From Timema cristinae (Eukaryota; Arthropoda; Insecta; Phasmatodea; Timematidae): DNA of 64,000 bases. The stretch is taken from the NCBI GenBank assembly GCA_039000515.1, contig JBCFYV010000908.1, positions 124,001 through 188,000 on the forward strand, read 5' to 3'. The position numbers were made by a program, and so were the translations under genes. Below, piece by piece: positions 45,140-57,708 of this stretch. Positions within the stretch are counted from its first letter, which is position 1, and every line of letters starts with the position of its first letter. The notes below the pieces were generated by a model. It had not been told where the DNA came from, did not search any database, and saw only the letters and a program-made list of their open reading frames with translations.

Positions 45140-45428
45140 TGTCATTTTTCAATTTTCAGAATATGATATCGGAGAGGTGTTATCCTCACTAAAATGCATT
45201 AATAATAGTTCCGGCTATTGTTTCACTATATATGCAATCCTATACAATTATATATATATAATTGTCCAATGGCTGCAAAATTGCCAACTACCGAGTCGAT
45301 AATGGCTGCGTGGTCTGATGGCTGTGATCTTGTGTATCACGTGTTTATAAAGCTGACGACCTCCGCACGTCCATCTTAGACTCTGCCTTAAACTATGAGT
45401 GAAGAATGACCATGGGCACGGGATGAAT

Positions 45429-45499
45429 CCTGGATAGCTCAGTGGTAAGAGCAGTGGCGTACTAAGCCGAAGGTCCCGGGTTCGATTCCCGTGTCCAGG
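45429..45499 (+). tRNA. tRNA-like unit 3
   Basis: A direct repeat of unit 2, carrying the intact D-loop GTGGTAAG. Confidence 0.55.
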
Positions 45500-45530
45500 T
45501 GTCATTTTTCAATTTTCACTTTTGAATCCG

Positions 45531-45737
45531 ATTTGGGAAGATTATTTTTCAAGTCAATGTTGTTCTACTTGATCCTTGAGCACTATCTTACACCTTAATC
45601 TGTTTCTATACATGTAATTTTGAAATAAGTCCATGCGTTAATAATATTTTTTATCATATGGAATACTTTAGATATTTTGATAAACATTAGTTGTTAAATG
45701 CGGTGCAAGCGCTATTTTAAAATATTATTTAGTATAC

Positions 45738-45773
<36 letters not shown>

Positions 45774-46620
45774 CTTCTTGACTTGTATAATAGATTCTGA
45801 CTAATATTGCATCCTGTTCGCTATCTCTAAAGATTGTATTGTTTTCCTTTCTGAGATTTGTTTTATCATCTGGGAATAAATTGTCATTGAGGCCTATGTG
45901 TATTCTATATTATTTGCTTTGCATTAATATTTAGCAATACCCTAACTCCTTCAACGTCATTTGTCGAATTCTCATCTTTATTAATTTTAAGATAGCTTGG
46001 TCAGGATACTTGGGTTTATCATATTTGAGAGTGAGACAAATAAATTTCCCTGGTGATAAACAGGATTTTATTCTATGTGTCGCAACCTTTTCACTATGGC
46101 TGGTTTCTTGAGCTTGCGTGGCAGGTGCGTTCTAGTTTGCTGAGTGCTTAGTGAGAATGGTCGAAATCCATTAGCTTTGGGGTAAATTCCTTCAAAAATA
46201 TCCTATCTTGTTTTGACTGATCCCCATACCTCTCCTCCCCCTTCCCGACAATAAAAGATTCCAGTACAACTGAAAGCGCCTCCCCCCCCCCCCCACCTTA
46301 TTGATAACAATCAAAATAAATCAGCGACTTTTTGATAATGATGCACAAAACATTTTCAACACGTTAAATGTATTACTGAAAAGGTTAATATTGAGCTGGA
46401 TATCTGTGCTGCCGGTGCATTTTGATAGTGCACACGTAATGGCTGATAAAATTATAATTGTATGTACGATACATTGCTTCGCATATTCTTTGAAACTTGA
46501 CTTTTGTCTCTTCTCTAATTTCACGAGTTATTGCTATTGTGCACACTTTTATGGAAAGGAATAAAACCAACAGATATCCACAAATAAAAGCTAAATAAAA
46601 ACGTATACTTATGGAGCTTC
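45531..46620. other. Non-coding DNA
   Basis: (TA)n at about 45740-45772 and a poly-C run at 46287. No gene is supported. Confidence 0.5.
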
Positions 46621-46623
46621 TTA

Positions 46624-47335
46624 GGCTGGTCGCCCACCAATATGACAAAACGTCCCATGGTGTCATATGACAAAATTTCATTTGGCAAATTGTTATACCC
46701 AGTGAGTGATGATGATGATGTGACAAAGGCAGGACAAAATTCAAGCCCAGTTACTGTCATGGCGTCATGTGAAGATGATATAGATATTTTACTTTTAAGT
46801 AGTTATTCTTTACTGATAGTGGAAGAAGAGGAGGCCAGACAAAAAAGTGTTGGATGCATCCTCTGTATAAATAAAGATAAGTTTTAGTGTTTTTAAATAA
46901 ATTGAGTAAAAGATAAAAAGAAGTTTAAAAATTTCACCCGCATGAGTGTGGAAACTTTTGGTTTTCTTCGTTTATTAATTGAATACAAGATTAGGAAGCT
47001 TCACACAAACTATAGACAAAGTATCACAGCAAACTAGAGATTGCTCATAAGATTAATGTAAGCAAAAAAATATTATAATAATTTTACTTAGTAATAATAG
47101 GATGACCTGCTTCGGGAAGGTTTTGTCAGACCAGCAATACCCATCGGACCGAAGTGCACGGACCTCCGTCAGACATATGTTTGATGTAAAATGAATGTCA
47201 GATTATGTCATATCACAAAGTCAGTTCAGTGCGCGGCAACTGATTTAAAACACGTGTAAAATTCTTCGTCGGACTGTCATATGACAAAATGTCTTGTCAT
47301 ATGAATGTTTTTGTCAGATCGTTGGGCTAACGGCC
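46624..47335 (+). mobile_element. 712-bp non-autonomous PIF/Harbinger element
   Basis: The left end GGCTGGTCGCCCACCAATAT and the reverse-complemented right end GGCCGTTAGCCCAACGATCT form terminal inverted repeats that run on into TGACAAAA. Both ends abut TTA (46621-46623 and 47336-47338), the 3-bp target duplication of PIF/Harbinger transposons. Short ATGACAAAA-type motifs recur inside both ends (46669, 47280). The interior holds only the first part of a transposase. Confidence 0.9.
46759..47033 (+). pseudogene. Harbinger transposase N-terminal fragment
   Basis: The ATG at 46759 opens an acidic leader (DIDILLLSSYSLLIVEEEE) to the stop at 46885-46887. In another frame, SVETFGFLRLLIEYKI and TNYRQSITAN follow (about 46930-47033), which match the start of Harbinger nuclease proteins. 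The DDE core is absent because of internal deletion. Confidence 0.7.
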
Positions 47336-47338
47336 TTA

Positions 47339-50300
47339 GGCACAGCGAAAAAGTTACAATATTGACGTATAACTTGAATTGGTAGTAAGACATGGTGCTA
47401 AAAAACTTCCAAGATTATCATATGAATCTCTTGAATTTTATATGAACATTTAGAGTTTTGTTTTTCTAAGAACCTTAGCATGTTACCTGATCACACTGGT
47501 GGATTAAGCTGTTTGAAGCCCCCAAGCAAAACTTTAGTCTGAGCCCCCCCCCCCCCATCCCCTCTAATGTAAATTATATTTTTTTAAGGATGTTAAATTA
47601 AAATGTACTAATTGAAAAATACATAATTTATCATTTTTCAAATAAACGAAAAAGCATACATAAAAAAATTCACCAACTCATGTAGTATACAATAAAATCT
47701 CATTATACATCCCTTTTAGTATTATTAAGTAGTAAGTAATAAAAACATATAAAAAGTTTAATGATATTGGTTTGGATCACTTTAAAATATATATAAGGTC
47801 ATGGATGACGGTAATTTTTCTTTAAAGTAACATATGTAAAGTATCCTTTTATGATTCATTCATGAAGAAACACGCGCTTTACAGAAATAATGTGAAAAGG
47901 ATTACACCATTAAAATGTATTTTTTATACCATTTTTCCTGTTAAAGGTACAACTACGCAGTATTTGGCAAAGACGCCAATTCCCTATACCAATAAGAAGC
48001 GAGCCTTCACAACACCTGTCGCCAGGAATCTTTCTATTAATTAGTTTTTACACTGTTGACAAAGGGAGCAAGAGGCAAGGGGTATGTCATATATAAGCCG
48101 TTTGTACTTATGATTAAGGGCAGCGTCACACAGCCACACACATAAGTCTCTCATCCAAGCAACGTCACACAAGTCAATCAGGCACAAGCAACGCAGTTAG
48201 GGACTCACAAATGCACTAGCACTGGCTCTCGCAGTCACAGTCTAACACAGAATACCCTAATTTACATTAGCATAACAAGTGTGATTGATATAAAGCATTT
48301 AACTGGAGTATGTATCAGTAATTAACAGATATCATTTGAATAAACCGTGCGTGAATCAACAGCCATCAATAGTTCTCTTTCTTACATTTATTAATTATAC
48401 CGATTTAATTAGTGCTCAACCACGGAGCAATTAACAGCTGGTTAAACTGTATCTATTTCGTACAGTGATGATAGGCGCTCGACCACGGAGCTATAGACAA
48501 CCTAAATATCATCACAGCATATTTATATTTGGAATTAATCCGTAGATTTTCAAAAGACTAGATTTTTATTTTGAATTAAAATAAATTAAATATCTTAGTA
48601 ACTTTGTATACATTTATATATAATAATTACAATAAAGTTGTACTTTTCTCACTTAAATTTTAGCAAATTTATCAATACTAGATTAATTATATAATGATTA
48701 AACAACATAGTTTTCTGTAAACGTATGTGACAACTCGTTTAAATTCAACTGATTTAAAGAATTGAGAGAATAATTTCTAAACCGTTTTACTTACAGAAAA
48801 TGAGCGTTCACAACTACCATTACAAACAGGGATCGTTAGGGAGAAAAAAATAGTTTCTACCTGCAATTGGAAATATGGATTGTAGTCCGTTAAGTAATAA
48901 CTTATACATGACAAAAGGATTAAATACATAATCTACTTTAGTGTGGTTATTAAGATAATAATTTCATCTTTAAGATATTGTATGTCAATATATTTTTTTC
49001 ATATTTCATTATTCATCTTTTCACACACTCTTTAATTTCATCGTCACTCATTTTATAATTGAAAAATATTCAAAACATTGTTTTCAACAGTGCTTCTCAT
49101 TGATATTTCAGATATTAATACATACCTAACATACCTAACATACATAGCATACATAACATACATTACATACATTACATATAGTCTGGGAGATAGGTGCACA
49201 AAATGGAGGGAACCTTTCATTTCATTCTAGAAGCAAGCCGCTTAGCACAGATGTCCCTTAAAGTTGCTAGATTGAATTAAGAAGCGCAGCTATGGCCAAT
49301 TTACATGTTGGGGGGATACACAGCGGTCGAAACTGGATTATCAATTTTTTTTAGATAAAAATTACGTTTTACTTTCATATCTCCTAAACCAGGCAACGCA
49401 ACACAAAGGTTTTGGTATAAATCAATGCGTCTCGTTAAAGCGAATTAATTAAACCCTCATCGAAGCTGATCTGACACTTTTGACAAGTACACCTAGTTAC
49501 CGACCTTCATACTTACGTCATAATATCAGTTGCGGGATAACATTTTGTGTATGCAGGTGTAAGAGTAAGAATCATACAATAGATAAGACATAGTATTAGT
49601 TTGTCTTATATTAGGTTATTTAAATAAGAAGATCAAGCTTTTATTATGAGGAAATACGATTATAGGTCCCTTACCAGTTATCATAGTCTCTCATGTTCAG
49701 TCCATTTATAGTATTGAAAGAAACTACACTTACAATTTCGAAACTATTGGATGTACCTAATGTCATTTTTTACATTACTCGTGTTCATTACACTCCCTTC
49801 CCACATGCATAGCTCAGTACAGGGCAAGATGGATTTCTTGAATTTGCAGGGGACTTGGTGCCTCAATCATAGGAGTGGTAGCAGGACTCCAAATAAGCCC
49901 TCCTTGATAGGCAGCACGTCTGACCTGAAGAGCAAGTGCATCCTCTGTCGGAGGACTGTCTTCAAGATTCGTGCCGCACTCACGGTGATATTACTGCTCG
50001 ACTTGTCATACATAAGTGTTTTATTTTCAATTTCCTTATACATTTGTCCAAAAATCTTATTTTACTATAAATCAGGATTTTTTCTGCTATGTTCATTTTA
50101 CAATATGACTTCTATATAGTTAATCTACAAATTTTACACATACACTTTCTGGAATATAAACATATACTACTACTAAAACGACTTGTCCTGTTATTGATCA
50201 TTACCAACCTGTGCCTGTCAGCAGCTCTGTCTACTATATATCAATACCATTATTTAATTTATGATGACTTATAACTATACTTGCCCTCTTTCCCTATTGA

Positions 50301-50420
50301 AGTTATTTTGGCTATATACATTTGATATGCCTGATTTGGATTTAAATCTAACTTAACGTAACTTATACCTAGTACCGCTGTCTACACAATCAGTTTATAT
50401 CTTTACCTTCTAGGAAGTCC
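47339..50420. other. Non-coding DNA
   Basis: It holds a minisatellite of ACATACCTA/ACATACATA units (49121-49182), a repeat pair ACCACGGAGC (48420, 48483) and a poly-C run at 47545. A 122-codon frame at 49751-50119 has no recognised domain; the first part could be an exon but splice evidence is weak. Confidence 0.45.
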
Positions 50421-50866
50421 CTTTTTTTTTCTTCTCTGGTCACTTCCTACCGTGGCCAGTCGGCATCCCTGGAGTGCTCGATAGCTCCAGCCCAGCATCA
50501 CGCTTGTTTACAAGCGAACAGGGCTCTTCGAATAAGGAACAACTTCCAACGTCTCATCTGTATTTACTTAATTTCCTTCTCCCCTAGCCGGTATTCCAGT
50601 CGTCCCTGGTTAATCAGCAATATTCATCACTGGTATCCCTGAGATGTTTTCCTCGGCTAGAGCTCTAGATATATCCAGAGTCCATCAAAATCTAGTTCAC
50701 CCTCACTTTTATTACACTTTCTTTGTTTTGTTTCACCAGTTTGTAAACGTTTCATCTAAGTCTGCTGCTTCTTCTCCTTCTCCGTCTCCCTCGTCTTCAC
50801 TCGTCAATTATTCCTCAGTTGTTTCTTCCTGTCTGTTTTGTCTCAAGTCTTGGTTTTGTCATTGTC

Positions 50867-51178
50867 TTATTTTTTTAGTTCATCCATATGTCTGTCTCTT
50901 TCTGCTTTTGATACCCTGTCCACTATCTCATCGAGGTGGCTCCACCAGTCCCCAGCACTCAATATATAGTATATGGAATTGGCTTGTTTAGGCATTAGTA
51001 GCTCCGCTCTTTCCCTTTCCGTAAATATACATATCAAGGTCACGTGTTCCAGTGTCGCCTCTCCTCTACAACAGCAAAGACTGGTTTCACTCATGTTCTT
51101 CCTAAAGAGGGACGCTCGATATGGGCCATGCCCTGTGATATAGTGGACAATTCCCTGGGAAGATTGAAGATGCTTCAT
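50867..51178 (-). pseudogene. C-terminal zinc-knuckle region of the R1-like element
   Basis: The frame contains TGHGPYRASLFRKNM and CCCRGEATLEHVTLIC, which gives Cys-x-Cys-x7-His-x4-Cys, the Cys/His pattern at the end of R1-clade polyproteins. It is separated from the RT frame by a frameshift near 51200-51270. Confidence 0.8.
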
Positions 51179-51276
51179 TCTCAGTCTTTCTTGTACGTTC
51201 GGAGATAAACTGGAATGTCCTTCTACCTGTGGTACTTTCTTCCCAGTCTGCTTGCCACTCCCGCCGGAGGTCTCTC

Positions 51277-52420
51277 TTATATCATCCTTGGCACTACACC
51301 GATAGTTGTTAATTCTATTACTTTGTCTAACTTCCCTTTTCTAAGCCAATATCCAGCGGCCCTATTTTGTACCTTTAAGTCTAGGGGCCACACACCTAGG
51401 GTGACACACAACGCGTTTGTTGGTACAGTTTTGTAGACCCCAGAAAGTCTCATGAGAGTTTTCCTCTGAAGGCCTCTGAGTTTCCTTTTAGCTCTGCCCC
51501 CTCTCAGTTGTTGTGCCCTCACTCCTGCTTCATATCCCACTATGGACACCAGCAACGCCTGATGGTATAGTCTAATCAATTTAAAGGGTAGATGGAACTT
51601 ATGCTGCCCTATACCGACTATTCCATTCATTACTCGCAAGGCTCTCCCACATACGTTGTTCAGGTGAGCTAGGAAGATACGCTTATCGTCTATTATTACC
51701 CCCAGGTATCTAACCATTTTACTCCTTATAATTGTTTATTCTGCTATCTTAATTATCGAATCTCTCTTAAGCACTCCCTGAGCATCATGTGGGTTATCTT
51801 CGCCAGCGCCATGCTGAGTCTTACTTTCCTACACCATTTATCCAAGCTGCTCAGTATCTTATTACTTTTTTCTTCCAGTTTCCTCCTAGAACTTGCCTCC
51901 ACCACTATCAGCAAGTCATCAGCAAAAGAAACTACCCCCACCATTTCAGGGAGTGCTTCAATCTCCAACAACCCAGGCTCGAGACCAACGTCCCAAAATA
52001 TCGGACCACTGACCGATTCTTGTGGGCATCCTTTTGTTAATTTTTTGCTTATTGTTATTCCCAGGCATCTCAGGTTTGCATACCTGTCCCTACAGTAATC
52101 CTTAAGGCTTCTGTAAAGACTCCCTGGACAGTTTAGTTCTCTTAATCTCTTGAATAAGTCTGGCCACCAAAGTTTATCAAATGCACCTAAGATGTCCACA
52201 AATATTCTTATAAGATATTTTGCCCTAGATTTTTCTACCAGGCTAAAATCAGCACAGATCACATCCTTTGTAGACCTGCCCTTCCTAAAGCCGTACTGTT
52301 GAGGGTGCATTCCCACCACCTCCTCTATATTTTTGCAGTCTCTTAAATCTGTTCACTGATTTCTTGACTCACCTCTACCCTGATTCCAGCAGGTCTAGGT
52401 GCCTTCTTTCTTCCTATTAA
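51277..52420 (-). pseudogene. R1-like reverse transcriptase
   Basis: The frame at 51753-52319 has QYGFRKGRSTKDVI, FVDILGAFDKLWWP (first catalytic Asp), KGCPQESVSGPIFWDV and VSFADDLLIVV (FADD at the catalytic pair). A separate frame at 51277-51717 continues with MVRYLGVIIDD and the thumb-like region. Upstream, a weak RPAGI block at about 52390-52400 resembles the start of the domain. Frames are broken near 51720-51750 and 52320. These motifs and their wording match the R1 clade of LINEs. It is inactive. Confidence 0.88.
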
Positions 52421-52729
52421 TATTAGTATTACAAAATTCTGTAGGGTATCCATCGACCCCGTAATGTCACCATATGACAGAGCCTTAAATGTATATGTAG
52501 CTTCTGGAAGGGCACGCTATGTTTCCCATTCTGTTTTATTACCTTTTTCAAATAATGCAACCACCACATCACACCCAGAGGAGGCGTAGAAAGCTAGCAA
52601 TGCTTTGGACATTTGTGGGACAAGTGATCTGGCAATGATGTGAGCAGTGATGAACTTATGACTTTTCCCAGTCTCAAGAGATACTATAATTCCGGCTCTC
52701 CGGCAAGTTGCTGTACTGCCGCAATGGGT

Positions 52730-53035
52730 ACGCGGCAGTTGGCCTAAAAGGCATTTGGCCTAAAAGGAATTTGGCCTAAAAGGAATTTGGCCTAAAGGCA
52801 TTTGGCCTAAAAGTCATTTGGCCTAAAAGGCGTTTGGCCTAAAGGCGTTTGGCCTAAAAGGCGTTTGGCCTAAAGGCGTTTGGCCTAAAAGGCATTTGGC
52901 CTAAAAGGCATTTGGCCTAAAGGGCATTTGGCCTAAGGGTATTTGGCCTAAAGGCATGTGGCCTAAAGGCAGTTGGCCTAAAAGGCATTTGGCCTAAAAG
53001 GCAGTTGGCCTAAAGTCATTTGGCCTAAAATGTAA
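52730..53035 (-). repeat. Terminal GGCC-repeat array of copy 2
   Basis: About nineteen units of TTTGGCCTAAAAGGCA and variants, more than the fourteen of copy 1. Variants include AAGGAATTTGG and AAGGGTATTTGG. Confidence 0.95.
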
Positions 53036-53544
53036 ATTTAAAACCTTTGGTTATCTTCGGAAAGTATAAAGGTAATGTTAGTTGTTTCATCTGAATATAG
53101 ATAGCACAACTGATGCAAGGTAGTTACAATATTTCTAAAAACATTGACAATATCCTACATACAACTAGATCAGAAGTTCACAAAACACTATATCACCTTT
53201 TTTATATATAGATTTCCGATATTATTTCCTTGTTAATATATCTCACGGTCATAAAGTTAACGAAAAACAATAAAAAATCCCATTCTCAACATCGTTTACG
53301 CACGGTAAAATTATATGCGTACATTCAAATTATGGGAACTTTTGAGAACTTATTCCGAAAGGCAAAATGAAAGTGGAAACCAATATTCAACCCACACACT
53401 TTAAATTTGTCTGAAATACGCCTGATTTTCGTCTAGCGCTACTTAGATATATATGAACATAATTTTTTAATATATTGTATTAATAATTAATATATAAATA
53501 ATAGTGACGCATTAAATAAATTTTGAAAGTAAATATTACAATGG

Positions 53545-53583
<39 letters not shown>

Positions 53584-53905
53584 TAAATTATGGTTTTGAC
53601 TATATCTTTAACTCTATTATTATTGTTAGAATTATTATAGCTATTATTATATAAAATTTGTACAGTTATTTTTTTCAAACAGTGTAACTATTTTTATTAG
53701 GTGATATTATTAACAACATGGGCTATGTTAACACAATAGGTCCTTTGTTTAAAAACAATATACTAATTTCCCTCCTAGTAATTAGCAAAGCATTCTCAGG
53801 AATTATTTCAACTAATACATTATTATTTATATATATATATATATAACTAATACCCTAATATATATATATAACTAATACCCTAATATATATATATATACAC
53901 ACTAG
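53545..53905. repeat. (TA)n tracts and duplicated ACTAATACCC
   Basis: (TA)n at 53546-53579 and 53828-53900, the latter divided by two copies of ACTAATACCCTAATATAT. Confidence 0.9.
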
Positions 53906-54224
53906 AGTAGAGCAATAAAACCCGTTGTGAAAAAAATACAAAAGATTTTATGGAATTGTCGTTGGTCTTTTTTAAGTCTTCATAAAACGTAAAAATACAA
54001 AATGTGGAAGCCTTTACAGGATGATAACTTCCTAGGGCAAGAAAAACGTACGATGTAAGCAAGTGGACCTCCGAAAAGCCAATGGCTGCAGCAGAGGCCA
54101 GAGGGTTAAGTCCGACGAGCTTTGGTTGGTAAAACTATCTCACCGCTAGGATCGCTTGTGTTCTCCCATTCCAAAAAGTGACACTCTTATAGCCTAGAGG
54201 CAAACAGACGTGACTCAAGTTGGC

Positions 54225-55865
54225 CTGCCACATTGCCGAAAAAAAAATCTTTTTTTGTCTAATCGTTTGTGCTCTATTTATGCTCATATGTGCCCGAACA
54301 TGAACATTTGTGCTGTTAAACTGGCCAATTTAAAAAATATTTAATGTGGTGGCCAACTTGAGCTCAAGCTAGCCCGCCACATATTAAAAAACACAACATA
54401 ACAAAATTTATTCAATCCATTGTGTTCTGTGCTCATATGTGCCCGAAAATGAACATTTGTGCTTTAAAATTAGAAAATCTAGAGAACATTTAATGTGGCG
54501 GTCTAACTTGAACCTTCCCAATATCATAAACTGTAGAAAAATATAGTTCAAGCTGGCCAGCCACATTTTTAAATATCAATGTAACAAAATTCTGTATTCA
54601 TCATTCGTTTGTTCTTAGTTTGTGCTCATATGTGCCCGTACATTAACGTTAGGGTTGTGAATCCAGGCCTTTTAGATAACATTTAATGAAGGCGATCCAA
54701 CTATAGCTCAAGCTAGCCCGCCACATATTAAGAACAAAATTCTGTATTCGCCATTAGTTTGGGTTTCGTTTGTGCTCATATGTGCCCGGAAATGAACATT
54801 TGTCCTATAAAATTAGAAAATCTAGAGAAGAATTAATGTGGCGGGCTAACTTTAGTCATCCTTATACCATAACATGTAGAAAAATCGAGTTCAAGGTGGC
54901 CCACCACATTTTTAAATAACAATGTAACAAAATTCTATTTCACCACTCGTTTTTATTTCGTTTGTGCTCATATGTGCATGAACATGAACGTTAGTGTTGT
55001 GAACATAGGCCTTTTATATAACATTTATTGAAGGCGATCCAGCTAGAGCTCAAGATAGCCCAACTCATATTGAAAACAAAACATAACAACATTCTGTTTT
55101 CGCCATTATTTTGTTCTTTGTTTGTGCTCATATGTGCCCGAAAATAAACATTTGTGCTCTAAAATTAGGAATGCTATATAACAATTAATGTGGCGGGCCA
55201 AGTTGAGCCTTTCCTATATCATAACCTGTAGAAAAATAGAGTACAAGTTGGCTCGCCACATTTTGAGATATCAATGTAACAAAATTCTGTTTTCACCATT
55301 CGTTTTTATTTCGTTTGTGCTCATATGTGCCGAAACATGAACTATAGTGCTGTGAAACTAGGCCTTTTAAATAACATTTAATGAAGGCGATCCAACTAAG
55401 CTCAAGATAGCCCACCACATTAACTGTTTTCGAGTTTTTTATAATTTTAGAGCACAAATACTCATTTATGGGCACATATGAGCACAAACGAAAAACAAAC
55501 GAATGGTGAAAACAGAATTTTGTTACATTGATATTTAAAAATGTGGCGGGTCTGCCTGAACTCAATTTTTCTACAAGTTATGGTATAGGGAAGACTCAAG
55601 TTAGCCCGCCACATTAATCGTTCTTTAGATTTCATAATTTTAAAGCACAAATGGAGCACAATGGATTGACTTAAATAAATTTTGTTATGTTGTGTTTTTC
55701 AATATGTGGTGGCTAGCTTGAGCTCAAGTTGGCCCACCACATTAAATATTTTCTAAATTGGCCAGTTTCACAGCACAAATGTTCATGTTCGGGCACATAT
55801 GAGCACAATTAGAGAGCAAACGATTAGACAAAAAAAGGTTTTTTTCAGCAATGTGGCGGGCGTTG
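54225..55865. repeat. Enlarged foldback array of copy 2, 7+2 units
   Basis: The core TGCTCATATGTGC reads one way at about 54279, 54430, 54624, 54774, 54966, 55125 and 55319, then the opposite way at 55471 and 55793; one unit near 55650 has lost its core. The array is about 600 bp longer than in copy 1, all on one arm. Confidence 0.9.
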
Positions 55866-55867
55866 AG

Positions 55868-57700
55868 TTACGTGGCAAATAGGCTAAATCTTCTCTTTCT
55901 CTCTTCTCCGTCGCACTCTACAAGAGACTTTAAAGGGGGGATTAGGCAGCAGTCCTTTCCTCCCTCCATTCCTAATAATAGCAAACGACCTTGAAGTAAA
56001 CCATAACAAAAATTCATTGTTCCCCGGCAACTTTCCTTTGGTTCTTTTTCAAACCCACTAACATAATTTGTTTTGAGTTTCACGAGTTGTGGGTGGGCAC
56101 CTCTGTCTTGCTTCATCCTTTGCTTAATATAGATTAAATATTGTATTGATTTGTATATTTTTGTGTAAAGTTTAGTGATATCTAATTTTTTTAAATATGT
56201 ATTTCATCTTCATTTTTGAAAGAAAGATTTTTACTATAAAATAATGAATCGAGGACCAAAATGTGCATACCGCGCCTGCTCAATTACATGGTGTTTCTTA
56301 TGTAATTTTTTCCTAAATGGTTTTCACCGTTTTTTCCACGCAAACGAGGGTACTTCTCATCATTCTATCTTTTTCATACCTACCTGCTAATTGCTATTAA
56401 ATGCGGAAAGCATTGACTGGCGTGAAGATACAATGAAAAAAAACAACACTACTAGAGCTTACCTATTTACTTGAAAAAACATATTTTAGAAATATAACAA
56501 ATTACATTTTTATATAATTAAAATTGCATTTAAACTTGATCTAACATTTTTAAGATAAATACTATACTTACTATATTGACTTAATAATATAAAATGAGAG
56601 ACTCCTTTAACACACGGCTCAAAAAGTATTCATTATTAACATTATATATATATATATATATATATCGTCTAAACCTTTTTTAAAGGATTTTGAACTAAAA
56701 GTTTAGTACCCTTTAATTAAATAAAAGCTATTGGATATACTTTTGATTTTTTTTCACTTTGACGGAAAAAGGGGCATTATAAGTTCATAAAAACCATGAA
56801 ATAACTATCATATTTTATAAATTAATTATATCTATGATAAAATGACCTCTCACTAAGTTTACTTAGAACCAGTGGCGCACTCAATGGGGTGGAGTAAACG
56901 GGGCATCTTCCCCCATGACCCCTAATAATTTCAATACAAACATAAATTATTTACTTAAAACTAAAACACTAGACACAGAAGATGAGTCGTATATATAGGC
57001 TCCTTTTTAAGACTTTGTTTAAGACTTTATATTCAAAACACACACATATTAAAAGTGCCACTTATATTCTCATTTGAAAAAAGCGCAACCATAGTAGCTT
57101 CCATACATTGTATACAAGAAAATGTATATAACTAGTAGCCACCATTCTGGTAATTAAGTTCGTTTTTAGTTTTTAAGTCTCTTAACACAAGATATGGGTT
57201 ATTACACCGAGTACCTCGCTTAAAGAGACTTCAGAATCACTCGCACCAAACCCAATTTCGGTTAAAATTAATACTAAAGTACTTCGAACTGACAAAGCTA
57301 CCAGAGCGTGTTATTCAACACATTAACATATATTGACTTAGACCAGGGGTTCTCACATTTTAGACCGAAGGAACATTTGTACCAGAAAAAATGAATGGCC
57401 GAACTCTCATAAAAATATTTACACTAGTATTATGATCATTCAATAAACACATTTAAATCTCACAAGTCTTTTATAATTTAATTCTTGAATGAATATAAAA
57501 GAAGAACTACACTACACCCCGACCTCCGCGTCACTCAAAAACAAGTTATATTTTGAATGCAATGACTTATGAGACCAGGTAACTTACAGCGTTAATACCA
57601 ACGTACCAGTTTTTTATTTGTGTACGAGGTGTAATTTTTTATCACGTAATATATAATAATTTTGCTAACAACACATAAACCGTAATAAATGTTGATTTCA
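55868..57700. other. Interior of transposon copy 2
   Basis: Reverse-complement match to 37160-38990, including a non-domain open frame (55868-56116) that is also present in copy 1 (38785-38985). Its preservation is sequence similarity between copies, not evidence of a gene. Confidence 0.7.
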
Positions 57701-57708
57701 AAACACAG

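Larger units (their letters stand above)
44791..45530. repeat. Composite palindrome of three tRNA-like units, bounded by 12-bp direct repeats
   Basis: Arms at 44802-44964 and 45064-45226 (163 bp each) are inverted copies around a 99-bp spacer. The spacer plus the right unit (44964-45158) is repeated directly at 45324-45518 with only about two changes. CTTTTGAATCCG stands at both ends (44791-44802 and 45519-45530), as if the whole composite had been inserted in one event with a target duplication. Confidence 0.92.
50421..52720 (-). mobile_element. R1-clade non-LTR retrotransposon, 3' part, degenerate
   Basis: Read on the - strand, the element ends in an A run (T run at about 50422-50430 on the + strand). 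Three broken frames give reverse transcriptase, a downstream domain and a zinc knuckle-like tail. The 5' part (endonuclease, first ORF) is not seen: at 52726 a copy of the GGCC-repeat transposon begins, probably inserted into the retrotransposon. No 28S rDNA flank is visible, so it is not in the classical R1 site. Confidence 0.85.

Noticed and set aside
18860..45230. Long terminal inverted repeats bounding the viral element
   Set aside because: Comparing the 18.9-20.4 kb and 43.5-45.2 kb regions by eye showed no inverted match; a dot plot of 18-24 kb against 43-47 kb would settle it.
44889..45499. Functional serine tRNA genes
   Set aside because: Anticodon ACT is not a usual eukaryotic serine tRNA, the long variable arm is absent and the anticodon stem has a mismatch; a tRNA-like repeat explains them better.
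49751..50119. Candidate gene of 122 codons with a hydrophobic start resembling a signal peptide
   Set aside because: Hydrophobic runs recur along the frame, no family is recognised and splice signals are ambiguous; it could be an exon but the evidence is insufficient.
50644..52098. + strand frames of about 100 codons
   Set aside because: They are shadows of the R1-like reverse transcriptase and its tail on the - strand.
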